The position numbers and the translations under genes are program-made. From NCBI GenBank assembly GCA_021741585.1, contig JAIOXN010000001.1:372001-436000 (forward strand): a stretch of 64,000 nt of DNA. Direction: 5' to 3'. The DNA is from Aquiluna sp. (lineage in GTDB: Bacteria > Actinomycetota > Actinomycetes > Actinomycetales > Microbacteriaceae). Shown piece by piece: positions 1 through 9,481 of this stretch. Position 1 is the first letter of the stretch. Every line of letters begins with the position of its first letter. Below the pieces are notes generated by a model. That model was not told where the DNA came from. It did not search any database and saw only the letters and a program-made list of their open reading frames with translations.

Positions 1-1541
1 TAAAACTTGGCATCACAGCGGTTGAACTGTTGCCAATTCAGGCCTTTATTTCCGAACCGAGATTGGTGAACCTAGGACTAATCAACTACTGGGGCTACAA
101 CACCATCAACTTCTTTACACCACACATGAGGTATGCGGCAGAGGCAACTCGTGCCCAGGGACCTGAGGCGATGTTGCGGGAACTCAAAACCGCGATTCGC
201 GAACTTCACCGTGCCGGCATTGAGGTGATTATGGATGTGGTTTATAACCACACCGCTGAGGGTGGATATAAGGGGCTCACCTATAGCTATCGAGGGCTCG
301 ATAATTCGAATTATTACCGTCAAGATGACGAAGGAAACTACCAAGACACCACTGGTTGTGGTAACTCCTTAAACTTTGGCAACCCAATGGTTCGGCAACT
401 CACCCTTGATTCACTGCGTTACTGGACTCAGGAATTGCAAATCGATGGCTACCGTTTTGACCTAGCGGCAACCATCGCCCGAGACGAACACAATCACTTT
501 GATCCAGCGCATCCACTGCTACAAGAAATGAAAAAAGATCCGATCATTTCCTCGGCAAAGCTAATTGTGGAACCTTGGGATGTTGGCTTTGGCGGTTGGC
601 AAACAGGAAACTTCCCACCTGGATTTCCAGAGTGGAACGATAGATATAGAGATGCCGTCAGGAAATTCTGGCTTTCAGATGTTCAGGGCTACCGCGATAG
701 CGGAAACCATCACAACGGCGTGCAGGAACTGGCCGGAAGAATCGCCGGCTCGCAAGACATCATCACCGACGGTGAGGGGCCAATCGGAACCGTCAACTTC
801 ATCACCGCCCATGATGGCTTCACGCTTTATGACCTGGTGAGTTATAACCAAAAACAAAATTCTGCCAATGGAGAAGGAAACCGGGACGGCTCAAACAACA
901 GTTTGAGCTTCAACCACGGGGCCGAAGGTGAAACACCAAACACATCGATCAGCTTTGCCCGCCGGAAAGCCGCAAGAAACCTAATGGGAACCCTCTTACT
1001 CTCGGCTGGTATTCCGATGATCACCGCCGGAGACGAGCGCCTCAAGACCCAGGGCGGAAACAATAATGCCTACTGTCAAGACAATGTGATTACTTGGCAA
1101 GACTGGAGCCCAGAGCAGTTCCGGCTAGATTTCGAGGTGACAACCTCACACCTAATTGCCCTGAGAAAGCAATACCCGGCATTGCGTCCAAAGGCATTCA
1201 CCAAGCTTGAAGAACCGACCCCTTTTGTGGATCAAATGCTTTGGTATTCGGTACGTGGTGACGAGATGAGCGTTGAGGATTGGCATAACTCCGAGCGCAG
1301 AACTTTGCAGCGCTTGGCATATCACTTAATGAATGACGGATCTAAGCAAGGAATTCTGCTTGTAATTAACGGCACTGAGGCGGTCAAAGAGGTTCGACTT
1401 CCTAAGCCAGATGGCCTCAAAGAGTTCCAACTGCTCTGGGACTCAGCGCTAGAAACCCCGCCTTCCAGGAAAGCGGACTTCCCAGCCGGTTCGACAATTC
1501 GCATGGTCGAAACCAGCATGCAGTTGTTTCTAGCAAAATAA
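1..1541 (+). CDS. glgX: Glycogen debranching enzyme GlgX, 3' part (cut by left edge)
   Basis: GH13 isoamylase-type enzyme that hydrolyses alpha-1,6 branches of glycogen or limit dextrin in the cytoplasm. About 512 C-terminal residues are visible; the reading frame is open to base 1 and already codes for family sequence (LGITAVELLPIQAF), so the TTG at 30 is not the start and the N-terminal domain lies outside the window. The four GH13 regions are present in order: DVVYNH, DGYRFDLA (nucleophile Asp), VEPWDVG (acid/base Glu) and FITAHDG. The GlgX hallmark GNNNAYCQDN is also present. glgE follows 51 bases downstream on the same strand, so this is a glucan-storage cluster. The assignment to GlgX rather than TreX relies on the cluster and the hallmark motif. 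Confidence 0.95.
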   Translation, partial: KLGITAVELLPIQAFISEPRLVNLGLINYWGYNTINFFTPHMRYAAEATRAQGPEAMLRELKTAIRELHRAGIEVIMDVVYNHTAEGGYKGLTYSYRGLDNSNYYRQDDEGNYQDTTGCGNSLNFGNPMVRQLTLDSLRYWTQELQIDGYRFDLAATIARDEHNHFDPAHPLLQEMKKDPIISSAKLIVEPWDVGFGGWQTGNFPPGFPEWNDRYRDAVRKFWLSDVQGYRDSGNHHNGVQELAGRIAGSQDIITDGEGPIGTVNFITAHDGFTLYDLVSYNQKQNSANGEGNRDGSNNSLSFNHGAEGETPNTSISFARRKAARNLMGTLLLSAGIPMITAGDERLKTQGGNNNAYCQDNVITWQDWSPEQFRLDFEVTTSHLIALRKQYPALRPKAFTKLEEPTPFVDQMLWYSVRGDEMSVEDWHNSERRTLQRLAYHLMNDGSKQGILLVINGTEAVKEVRLPKPDGLKEFQLLWDSALETPPSRKADFPAGSTIRMVETSMQLFLAK

Positions 1542-1580
1542 CCTTTTTGCAACTAGCGGGCAGAATCCCTCTCGTTTCGC

Positions 1581-1586
1581 TAAATT
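1581..1586 (+). promoter_or_regulatory. Candidate -10 element for leaderless glgE transcript
   Basis: TAAATT lies six bases upstream of the glgE ATG at 1593, and no Shine-Dalgarno sequence is visible before that ATG. This is the spacing expected when transcription begins at the start codon, which is common in actinobacteria. No good -35 is visible, so the call is tentative. Confidence 0.3.
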
Positions 1587-1592
1587 GTGTGA

Positions 1593-3575
1593 ATGGGTAA
1601 TCTCGCATCTCAAATTCTTCGAATTCCGATTTCCAGGACCTGGCCGCTAGTTGATGGCGGAAAATTCCCGGCCAAGGCATTCGAGAATGAGGTGATCGAG
1701 TTTGGTGCTGTTGCCTTTCGAGAGGGCCACGATCAAATTGCAGTTGATCTGCTCCTAACAAATCCGAACAGTATCACAACGAGAATTTCCTTAAAAGAGG
1801 GCTCCCCTGGGCTAGACCAGTGGGTTGCAAAAGTTCAGCTAAACCAAGTTGGAACCTGGAGCTACCAGGTGTCGGCTTGGGATGACCGATACCACACATG
1901 GCTACACAACACAGAGGTAAAACTCCAGGCTGGAGTCGACGAAGAGCTGATGATGCTCGAGGGTATTTCCCTATTGGAGCAACTGGCGGAGGTATCACCT
2001 GCGGCAACAAAAAAGAAGTTCATTGCAATTTCCAAAGTTTTGGCCGATGAGGCACTTTCAGCAACAGAGCGTCTAGAAAAGGCTCTTGCTCAGGACCTCA
2101 CCGCACTTGCCGAGGCGAATCCAATTCGTTTTCTAGAAAACCTAAGCGACCCTGCCCAGGTTTATTGCGAGCGAAAGCTTGCAGGATCTGGTGCTTGGTA
2201 TGAATTCTTCCCTAGATCTGAAGGTGCCAAGAAAAACAAGGATGGCTCCTGGGTCTCTGGAACTTTCAAAACGGCACAAAAGAGTCTTGCCCGAGTAAAG
2301 GAAATGGGCTTTGACGTTTTATACATGCCGCCTATTCACCCGATTGGCCACGCTCACCGCAAGGGCCCAAATAACACTTTGGTCGCAGGAGCCAATGACC
2401 CAGGTTCGCCTTGGGCAATCGGTAATGAGGCAGGCGGTCACGACACCATCCACCCGGATCTTGGCACCGAGAAAGATTTCAAGGACTTCATCAATGCCGC
2501 CGCCAAATTGGATATTGAAATTGCCATGGATCTGGCTCTGCAGGCGGCTCCTGATCACCCCTGGGTCAAAACCAACCCGGAGTTTTTTACCACTCGCGCT
2601 GATGGATCAATCGCCTATGCCGAGAATCCACCAAAGAAATATCAGGACATCTACCCAATCAATTTTGACAATGACCCAGAAGGCATTTACCAAGAAGTCT
2701 TGCGGGTAGTGACCAAGTGGATATCACTCGGAGTGAAGATCTTCCGAGTTGATAACCCTCACACCAAACCAGTTAGTTTTTGGCAGCGGTTGATTGCAGA
2801 AATCAACAGCAAGAACCCCGAGGTGATTTTTCTAGCAGAAGCATTCACCAGACCGGCAATGATGCACGCGCTTGGAAAGGCTGGTTTCCAGCAGTCATAT
2901 TGCTACTTCGCATGGCGCAATAGCAAGACTGAATTGGTCGAGTATCTGAACGAACTAGCTAACGACTCGGCAGATTTCTTCAGACCTAGCCTTTGGGTAA
3001 ATACCCCTGACATCCTGACTCAGTATCTGCAGTTTGGTGGCAAGCCGGCATTCAAGATTCGAGCAACAATTGCCGCGACCGCAGGCTCTACCTGGGGGAT
3101 GTATGCCGGCTTCGAGCTTTATGAATCAGTTGCTAGAGCAGGGGCCGAAGAGAACATCGATAGCGAGAAGTACGAATACAAGTCTCGTGATTTCCAGGCG
3201 GCCGAAAAATCTGGCCAATCTCTTGCCCCTTATGTCGCACTTTTGAATCAGATTAGGAGAGAGAACCCAGCACTTGGCCAACTCAGAAACCTAACCACTC
3301 ACTGGAGCGATGATCAAGAAATCTTGGTGTTTTCAAAGACGCTTGCTGCAGAGCACAATGGCGGCAAAGAAAACACAATCTTGGTAGTCGTGAACACCGA
3401 TCCGCACTCGGTGAGAGAGACCATGGTTCACCTAAACCTCGCCGCCCTTGGGGTTACAGGGGAATTCAAGGCATTGGATCTAATATCCGGAGACAAATTT
3501 GAATGGGGAGAACATAACTTTGTTCGGCTTGACTCCTTCACCCAACCAGCACACATCCTGAGAGTGGAAAAATGA
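1593..3575 (+). CDS. glgE: Alpha-1,4-glucan:maltose-1-phosphate maltosyltransferase GlgE
   Basis: GH13_3 enzyme that transfers maltosyl units from alpha-maltose 1-phosphate to the non-reducing end of an alpha-glucan. At 660 residues it has the normal family length. An N-terminal beta-rich domain is followed by the TIM barrel. Visible are YMPPIHPIGH, FRVDNPHTKP with the nucleophile Asp, FLAEAFTRP with the acid/base Glu, and VNTPDI, which carries the third catalytic Asp. The ATG at 1593 is used; no earlier in-frame start is plausible. glgB overlaps its stop by four bases (ATGA), implying coupled translation. Maltose-1-phosphate must be made by genes outside the window (GlgM, or TreS with a maltokinase), which I cannot see. 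Confidence 0.95.
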   Translation: MGNLASQILRIPISRTWPLVDGGKFPAKAFENEVIEFGAVAFREGHDQIAVDLLLTNPNSITTRISLKEGSPGLDQWVAKVQLNQVGTWSYQVSAWDDRYHTWLHNTEVKLQAGVDEELMMLEGISLLEQLAEVSPAATKKKFIAISKVLADEALSATERLEKALAQDLTALAEANPIRFLENLSDPAQVYCERKLAGSGAWYEFFPRSEGAKKNKDGSWVSGTFKTAQKSLARVKEMGFDVLYMPPIHPIGHAHRKGPNNTLVAGANDPGSPWAIGNEAGGHDTIHPDLGTEKDFKDFINAAAKLDIEIAMDLALQAAPDHPWVKTNPEFFTTRADGSIAYAENPPKKYQDIYPINFDNDPEGIYQEVLRVVTKWISLGVKIFRVDNPHTKPVSFWQRLIAEINSKNPEVIFLAEAFTRPAMMHALGKAGFQQSYCYFAWRNSKTELVEYLNELANDSADFFRPSLWVNTPDILTQYLQFGGKPAFKIRATIAATAGSTWGMYAGFELYESVARAGAEENIDSEKYEYKSRDFQAAEKSGQSLAPYVALLNQIRRENPALGQLRNLTTHWSDDQEILVFSKTLAAEHNGGKENTILVVVNTDPHSVRETMVHLNLAALGVTGEFKALDLISGDKFEWGEHNFVRLDSFTQPAHILRVEK

Positions 3576-5731
3576 GCCCGAGCATTGAAGAACTGGTTTC
3601 GCTAGCCCAAGGCACCCACCATAACCCTCACCAGGTGCTGGGAGTTCATGAGACCGAAAAAGGTTGGGTCCTCAGGACACTTAGGCCATTTGCGCAGACG
3701 GTTGTCATGGAGCAGAAGCGAAGCAAGAAGTCTTTGATTCACGTTGCCTCTGGCGTCTGGGAACTAGAGGGTAAGGGAAAAGTACCCGGTGACTACCGGA
3801 TCCGTGCAACTTACGAAAATGCTCCGGACTGGTTAGCCGCAGACCCCTATTGCCACACCCCAACCATTGGAGAACTCGACCTTTATCTGATTACAGAGGG
3901 TCGCCACGAGATGCTCTGGGATGCCCTTGGAGCTCACTACTCAGAACAAAAAGACTCAATAGGTGACACCTCCGGAGTCGCATTCAGCGTTTGGGCTCCA
4001 AACGCCAATGCAGTTCGGGTGGTCGGTGATTTCAATGGTTGGGATGGCACCTGCTACCCCATGCGCTCAATGGGCGGGTCGGGCGTTTGGGAACTTTATG
4101 TCCCCGGAGTAGAGCCGGGGGCGCTTTACAAGTTCCAGATTCGCACAAAGTCTGGCCAGTGGATTACGAAGATTGACCCAATGGCTAGGCGTACTGAGAC
4201 TCCACCTGCTACTTCATCTGTCGTGGATGTGAGCAGCTACAAATGGCGAGATGAAGACTGGATGGCACAGCGCGAGAGGCGTAACGCGTTGCGCTCTCCC
4301 ATGAGCACCTATGAGCTTCACCTCGGTTCATGGCGCGGCGCAAAGAACTACCGTGAAATCGCTCCGGAATTGATTGGTCACGTTAAATATTTAGGCTTCA
4401 CACACGTTGAATTCATGCCGCTAGCCGAGCACCCTTTTGGCGGCAGTTGGGGCTATCAGGTCACCGGCTACTACGCTCCGACCGCAAGGTTCGGCACCCC
4501 AGATGACCTTCGTTTTTTGATTGATGAGCTTCACAATGCAGGAATCGGAGTGATCGTGGACTGGGTCCCAGCACACTTCCCTAAAGACGATTGGGCGCTA
4601 GCCAAATATGACGGCGAAGCACTTTATGAAGATGCCGACCCAAGACGCGGAGACCACCCCGATTGGGGCACGCATGTTTTCAACTTTGGGCGCACCGAGG
4701 TTAGAAACTTCTTGGTGGCAAACGCTAGCTACTGGCTAGAAGAATTCCACGTTGATGCCTTGAGAGTTGATGCAGTTGCTTCAATGCTTTATTTGGATTA
4801 CAGCCGTGAAGACGGTGAGTGGTTGCCGAACATCCACGGTGGACGCGAGAACCTAGATGCCATTCGCTTCCTCCAGGAAACCAACGCCACCGCCTATCGC
4901 CGAAGCCCCGGAATCATGATGATCGCCGAGGAATCAACCGCTTTCCAAGGAGTGTCTGCTCCAACCGATTTTGGTGGCCTTGGGTTTGGATTCAAGTGGA
5001 ACATGGGCTGGATGCATGACTCGCTTGAATATATCCAGCGCGATCCGATGTATCGCAAGCACCACCACGGCGAGATTACTTTCTCGATGCTCTATGCATA
5101 TGATGAGAAGTTTGTGCTTCCAATCAGCCACGATGAGGTAGTTCACGGCAAGGGTTCACTCCTAAGCAAGATGCCCGGGGATCGCTGGCAGAAGCTTGCC
5201 AACATGCGAGCCTATTTGAGTTTTATGTGGGCACATCCAGGCAAGAAATTGATTTTCATGGGGACTGAATTTGCTCAACCATCCGAGTGGAGCGAATCTC
5301 GTGAACTTGATTGGTGGCTGTTGGATCACGCGCCACACCAGGGCATGCAGAAACTTGTCAGCGACTTAAACCACCTTTACACCGAAAACCAATCTCTCTG
5401 GGAGCTAGACCACGAGCACGAGGGTTTCCAGTGGATAGATGGCGGTAATGCAGATCAAAACGTGTTGAGTTTTCTGAGGTTTGATTCGAGTGGAAACCCA
5501 ATAGCGGTAATTGTAAATTTCGCCGGACATCCACACGAAAACTTTCGGGCTGGATTGCCAAAACCGGGAATCTGGCAGGAAATTCTAAATACCGACTCAG
5601 AGATATATGGCGGGAGCGGAATGGGGAACTTCGGTTCAGTAACAACAGATGAGATTACTTCGAACGGCAGGCCCTATTCGGCAAACATCACCGTCCCAGC
5701 CCTTTCATCTGTCTGGTTGCGACTGAGCTAG
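3572..5731 (+). CDS. glgB: 1,4-alpha-glucan branching enzyme GlgB
   Basis: Creates alpha-1,6 branches in linear alpha-glucan. At 719 residues it is full length: an N-terminal domain, a CBM48 module (SVWAPNANAVRVVGDFNGWDG region near residue 130), then the catalytic barrel. Seen are GSWGYQVTGYYAPTARFGTP, DALRVDAVAS (nucleophile Asp), MIAEEST (Glu) and PISHDEVVHGK. It starts inside the glgE stop codon. With GlgE it gives the two activities needed to build branched glucan from maltose-1-phosphate. The TAG stop shares a CTAG with the stop of the convergent gene downstream, leaving no room for a terminator. Confidence 0.97.
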   Translation: MSPSIEELVSLAQGTHHNPHQVLGVHETEKGWVLRTLRPFAQTVVMEQKRSKKSLIHVASGVWELEGKGKVPGDYRIRATYENAPDWLAADPYCHTPTIGELDLYLITEGRHEMLWDALGAHYSEQKDSIGDTSGVAFSVWAPNANAVRVVGDFNGWDGTCYPMRSMGGSGVWELYVPGVEPGALYKFQIRTKSGQWITKIDPMARRTETPPATSSVVDVSSYKWRDEDWMAQRERRNALRSPMSTYELHLGSWRGAKNYREIAPELIGHVKYLGFTHVEFMPLAEHPFGGSWGYQVTGYYAPTARFGTPDDLRFLIDELHNAGIGVIVDWVPAHFPKDDWALAKYDGEALYEDADPRRGDHPDWGTHVFNFGRTEVRNFLVANASYWLEEFHVDALRVDAVASMLYLDYSREDGEWLPNIHGGRENLDAIRFLQETNATAYRRSPGIMMIAEESTAFQGVSAPTDFGGLGFGFKWNMGWMHDSLEYIQRDPMYRKHHHGEITFSMLYAYDEKFVLPISHDEVVHGKGSLLSKMPGDRWQKLANMRAYLSFMWAHPGKKLIFMGTEFAQPSEWSESRELDWWLLDHAPHQGMQKLVSDLNHLYTENQSLWELDHEHEGFQWIDGGNADQNVLSFLRFDSSGNPIAVIVNFAGHPHENFRAGLPKPGIWQEILNTDSEIYGGSGMGNFGSVTTDEITSNGRPYSANITVPALSSVWLRLS

Positions 5732-6570
5732 AACAGCATCGACGCCAAGCGGCGCCTTGCGTCCAGAACGATCTGCTCTCCAATGCCGGCGAGAACAAAC
5801 AGCTCTAAAAGTCGACCCTTCAGAATCTCACGGTTTTCAAAATCAATTGCGAAGCGATCAAGGATCAAAGTGAATGCTTCTGCCGCTTTGCCCTGAACGA
5901 ATACCTGGTCGGCAAGAGACAGCAATTCGGCTAGCTCTCCGGTTTCTTTTGGTGCAGAGAGCCTAAGCATGAGCTGAACCTGATAGAGGCCAGCCTTGGC
6001 CTCATCATCATTTGGGTATTCAACGATTAGCTTTTCGTAGCGAGATTTAGCCAATTCCATGTCGCCAGCTTCAATCGCTTGAAGAGCAGCGAGATGTTCT
6101 GGACTCAAAGGTTTTTGCATGGCCTCAGCGGGGTTTGTGACTACTTGAATCGATCCAGTTAGGTTATTTTGGACAGCTAATTGCAATACCTGGCTCAGTG
6201 CTGCAAGCAACTGGTCTTTTGTCACCTCACCCTGAAAAATCGGTGCAGGCTGGCCTCTAAGGATTGCGAGGAGAGCGGGGGTTTGGGAAACTCCTAGAGC
6301 TTGTGCAAGTTCAGGATAGGTTGGCGCTTCAATTTCAACACCAGCAAGTCTGCCCTGCGCCGATTCGATGGCCTTTTGAACCAGAGGCTGCATAGTTGCT
6401 GACTCAGGGTCTTGACCGGTGACAAGAAGCAAAACCGGGAAACTTTCTGAGAGTTTGAGGTATTGGCGCAGAATGGTTTCATCTGCCTTCACCAAAAAGC
6501 CAGCAACCTGATTTCCAGCCTGGGGTTTCTGGTTCAAACTTGAAAGATCGAAGGCTCCGAAATTACTCAT
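5728..6570 (-). CDS. Thioredoxin-fold/TPR protein, CnoX (YbbN)-like, without cysteines
   Basis: 280-residue cytoplasmic protein of the co-chaperonin CnoX/YbbN type. Residues ~20-125 form a degenerate thioredoxin fold: the strand FPVLLLVTG is followed by QDPES where the CxxC would be, and the cis-Pro segment SQTPALLAI is kept. Residues ~150-280 are helical TPR-like repeats. There is no cysteine anywhere, so it cannot act as a disulfide enzyme; a holdase or adaptor role is inferred from the family. Its ATG overlaps the upstream gene stop by four bases, so it is the distal cistron of a two-gene operon with the membrane protein at 6567-8276. Confidence 0.75.
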   Translation of the reverse strand: MSNFGAFDLSSLNQKPQAGNQVAGFLVKADETILRQYLKLSESFPVLLLVTGQDPESATMQPLVQKAIESAQGRLAGVEIEAPTYPELAQALGVSQTPALLAILRGQPAPIFQGEVTKDQLLAALSQVLQLAVQNNLTGSIQVVTNPAEAMQKPLSPEHLAALQAIEAGDMELAKSRYEKLIVEYPNDDEAKAGLYQVQLMLRLSAPKETGELAELLSLADQVFVQGKAAEAFTLILDRFAIDFENREILKGRLLELFVLAGIGEQIVLDARRRLASMLF

Positions 6571-8276
6571 CTGGCTCCCAGTGCGGTGGTGGTGAGAAGT
6601 TGCTGAGTAGCACCCAGGAGCGTGACTTTCTGGGTGGAGCCGGCTTGCGGAACATGGAACAACAACATAGCTCCATACCTGGATTCAATTCCAGTTGCAC
6701 TGCCCCCTGTTCCTAATAGCAGCGCCTCATCTCCGGTAATTGCAACCGCGTTGCCCGGCTCCTTCGGGATAATCGTGTAAGTATCAGTCATGTACAAACC
6801 AACCAGAGCGCCACCTTCTGCCGAGGAGAGCAAAACTGGAGCATCCGAAGTTATTTTGTGAACAAAATCTAGATTTGCATTTGTAAGGGTTGCGATCAAG
6901 CCCTGTTGAACCGTTGAAACGTCCATAATGTACTGGTTTTCGGCATCCACAACGCTTGCCCAACCTGATTCAACGCCGTTATTGAGTAAATCGCCAACCG
7001 CAAGTGCCAGATCCTTCGGGGAGATTAGTAAAAACTTGGAGTCTGGCTTGATGGCGGAGGCCCCGACGCTCTCAGCTGCAACATCTGGGAAAGTGATGTC
7101 TGGCAAGAGGTTCATGTATTGATATAGCTTGTATGGCTCCCTTGCGCTTTCCTGCCTTAGGACCAGCATTTGCAATGAATCAACACCCGTGACTACCATC
7201 ACAGACCTTGGCCAGGTGTCAGTGGCGCTGGGCAAGAACAACTGAATCGGCTCGGCCAAAATTGGCTGTGGGGGTTCTTGTGCTTCTGTGCGCCGGGACA
7301 GGTTATAGAAAGACCTTCTGGCACTAAGTGCTGGTCCTGCAACCCGAAGTTCAAGTGTTTCTCTATCTAGCTCGGCATCTGATGCCCCAACGACCTGCGC
7401 GACATCCACAAGGATTCGTTCGATCTGAGCTCTAGTCATCACGGGGGTCAAGATGTCGACTTGCGCAGACGGACTTGGGTTCAGAATCGGATTCACATAC
7501 TCCGGAGAACAACCAGAAAGGGTTGCAAGGATCAATCCAACTCCAAGCACTCTCACTTTGCGTTGAGCACGCCTGCCCCTGGATCTTTCAAGCTTTGGCT
7601 GACGAAAGTTGTCAAAAAAGGACTTGCGACTGGGACCGCGGTTAGACCTGGTCGGCCTAGTCTTTGATCTCCCTCGGACAACCTGAAAAAGAGCGAGTCC
7701 GGAACCAATTGCCATCAAGGACAACCCAATGAATGTGATGGGTGCGATTGGACTGGCCTGATTGGGTAGATCCCAAGTTATCTTCACTTCACGCGGTGCC
7801 ATTGCCAGACCGGTGGATGCCACGAGCACCCCAGACTCGTTGCCCTCTGGGACCGAGATCCAGGCCGTATCGCTCTCTTGACTAAAGCTGCGCCAAATAT
7901 CCGCACCGAAAGGCTCGATCAATTCGCCAGTCCCAGCTCTTTCCAATTCGACAAGCTCAATGGATTCCTTCTCTGCATAGAGGGCCAGACGGAGTTGGAT
8001 GCTTTGACTGTCGCCAACCCATGCTTCGATATCGGACTCACGGCCTGTCGCAATAAATACTCCATCGGGATTTTTTGCGCTGACTGTCACTTGTCCCGGA
8101 TAGGCGCTTAGGACTCGATTCGGAATCACAATGTATGTAGTTGGCGTCTCAAGCTCTTGGGTGACACTAATGAAATCGAGCGGACGATTTTGCAGTTGAT
8201 CCACAAGCCCTACAGCGCTAGCGACTAGGCCGATCACGAAGATCGCTACTGCACCTAAAAACCGCATCAATTCCAC
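6567..8276 (-). CDS. Two-module membrane protein with internal lipoprotein-type signal
   Basis: 569-residue protein I do not recognise. Module one: an N-terminal membrane segment (~5-27), an extracytoplasmic beta-rich domain (~35-175), then a second membrane segment (~176-200). A very basic linker follows (~201-242). Module two begins with a third hydrophobic stretch ending in a perfect lipobox (LSGC, Cys256) after a basic n-region, followed by a ~310-residue extracytoplasmic domain. Two in-frame GTG codons (7556 and 7550) directly precede this signal, so a separate ~329-residue lipoprotein could be made by internal initiation, although no strong ribosome site is visible there. It is the first gene of an operon with the CnoX-like gene. 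Coding density is good throughout; the function is unknown. Confidence 0.7.
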   Translation of the reverse strand: MELMRFLGAVAIFVIGLVASAVGLVDQLQNRPLDFISVTQELETPTTYIVIPNRVLSAYPGQVTVSAKNPDGVFIATGRESDIEAWVGDSQSIQLRLALYAEKESIELVELERAGTGELIEPFGADIWRSFSQESDTAWISVPEGNESGVLVASTGLAMAPREVKITWDLPNQASPIAPITFIGLSLMAIGSGLALFQVVRGRSKTRPTRSNRGPSRKSFFDNFRQPKLERSRGRRAQRKVRVLGVGLILATLSGCSPEYVNPILNPSPSAQVDILTPVMTRAQIERILVDVAQVVGASDAELDRETLELRVAGPALSARRSFYNLSRRTEAQEPPQPILAEPIQLFLPSATDTWPRSVMVVTGVDSLQMLVLRQESAREPYKLYQYMNLLPDITFPDVAAESVGASAIKPDSKFLLISPKDLALAVGDLLNNGVESGWASVVDAENQYIMDVSTVQQGLIATLTNANLDFVHKITSDAPVLLSSAEGGALVGLYMTDTYTIIPKEPGNAVAITGDEALLLGTGGSATGIESRYGAMLLFHVPQAGSTQKVTLLGATQQLLTTTALGAR

Positions 8277-8428
8277 GCCAATTCTTTATAAACCTATGGA
8301 AGTTTAGCCGTTGAGGCTTTGATTCGACCTAGACGAGCAAATTGCGATTTACCAAAACTCAGGGTTGCAGCCTCCAGATGGCCAAGACCTGGCTAGTTTT
8401 ATACCAGATAGCACGAAAAGGAGCTGCG

Positions 8429-9481
8429 GTGGAGCAACGTTTTAGGCTCAGCAACGGTTTTCAGATTGGCCTGACCGGAGGCCTCGGCGTTCTGGTAGCC
8501 ATTCTGGTAGGTAACGCTGTTGCGCAGACTGCCACCATCTTGACCTATGTGGCGATTGCTCTTTTCATCGCACTAGGTCTTGACCCCCTTGTGCGATATC
8601 TGGCAAAAAGAAGGATCCCAAGACCTTTGGCAGTCCTGGTAGCGGTTCTAATTTTTCTAGGATCACTTGCACTCTTGCTCTGGGCAATCCTTCCGGTTGC
8701 CATTTCCGAAGCCGCAAAACTAATTTCTCAGATTCCTTCAATCGCTTCTTCTCTGGTGACGATCGACTTGATTTCACAGTGGGATGCACAGCTGGGTGGA
8801 GCGATCTCTTCGGCAACAGACGGTGCACTCGAATTTGTAACCGATGCAGGCAACTGGCCGACCCTTCTCGGTGGCGTGTTGCAAGTTGGCTTAGGTCTTC
8901 TAAACGGCGCACTTGGCACCGTGATTGTTGTTATTTTGACCCTGTATTTCATGTTTGCCCTGGATTCCATGAAGGACTACATGGCACGACTTGTTGCAAG
9001 TTCTAAGAGGGAGCGTTTCCGCAAGCTAACCGATCAGGTTGCCTATTCGGTTGGTCGCTGGGTCATGGGGCAGTTCTCAATTGCGCTGATCCACGGAATT
9101 TCGCTGTTCGCATTCTTGACAATTATTCAGGCACCATTCGCGTTGCTATTGGCTTCCATCGGATTCCTATTTGCGCTGATTCCACTTGTTGGTCCGATCT
9201 CATCGGCAATCGTGGTCACCTTGATTTCGCTTATCGAAGGTGGCGACACAGCCCTGATTGTTGGTATTTATTACCTGATTTACCTTCAGGTCGAGGCCTA
9301 TGTCGTATCACCAAGAGTTATGAAAAAAGCAGTTTCGGTCCCAGCATCCTTGGTTGTGATTGCGGCTCTAATGGGTGGCACCCTGATGGGAATTCTTGGC
9401 GCACTCATCGCCATTCCAGTTGCAGCCTCAATCCTTTTGATTGTGCGGGAAGTCTGGATGCCGAAGCAGCAACTGCGTTAG
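8429..9481 (+). CDS. AI-2E family transporter (PerM-like permease)
   Basis: 350-residue polytopic membrane protein of the AI-2E/UPF0118 family. An N-terminal pair of helices (LGVLVAILVGNAVAQ and the next), a central amphipathic/loop part (~residues 90-170) and four to five C-terminal helices are seen. The segment LIPLVGPISSAI carries the family Pro-x-x-Gly-Pro motif. I place the start at GTG 8429, because AAAGGAG lies five bases upstream; the frame stays open to 8342 but those codons lack a ribosome site. Substrate cannot be told from sequence; family members have been linked to AI-2 export, Na+/H+ exchange or cell-envelope processes. The stop overlaps that of the convergent hydrolase gene. 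Confidence 0.88.
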   Translation: MEQRFRLSNGFQIGLTGGLGVLVAILVGNAVAQTATILTYVAIALFIALGLDPLVRYLAKRRIPRPLAVLVAVLIFLGSLALLLWAILPVAISEAAKLISQIPSIASSLVTIDLISQWDAQLGGAISSATDGALEFVTDAGNWPTLLGGVLQVGLGLLNGALGTVIVVILTLYFMFALDSMKDYMARLVASSKRERFRKLTDQVAYSVGRWVMGQFSIALIHGISLFAFLTIIQAPFALLLASIGFLFALIPLVGPISSAIVVTLISLIEGGDTALIVGIYYLIYLQVEAYVVSPRVMKKAVSVPASLVVIAALMGGTLMGILGALIAIPVAASILLIVREVWMPKQQLR

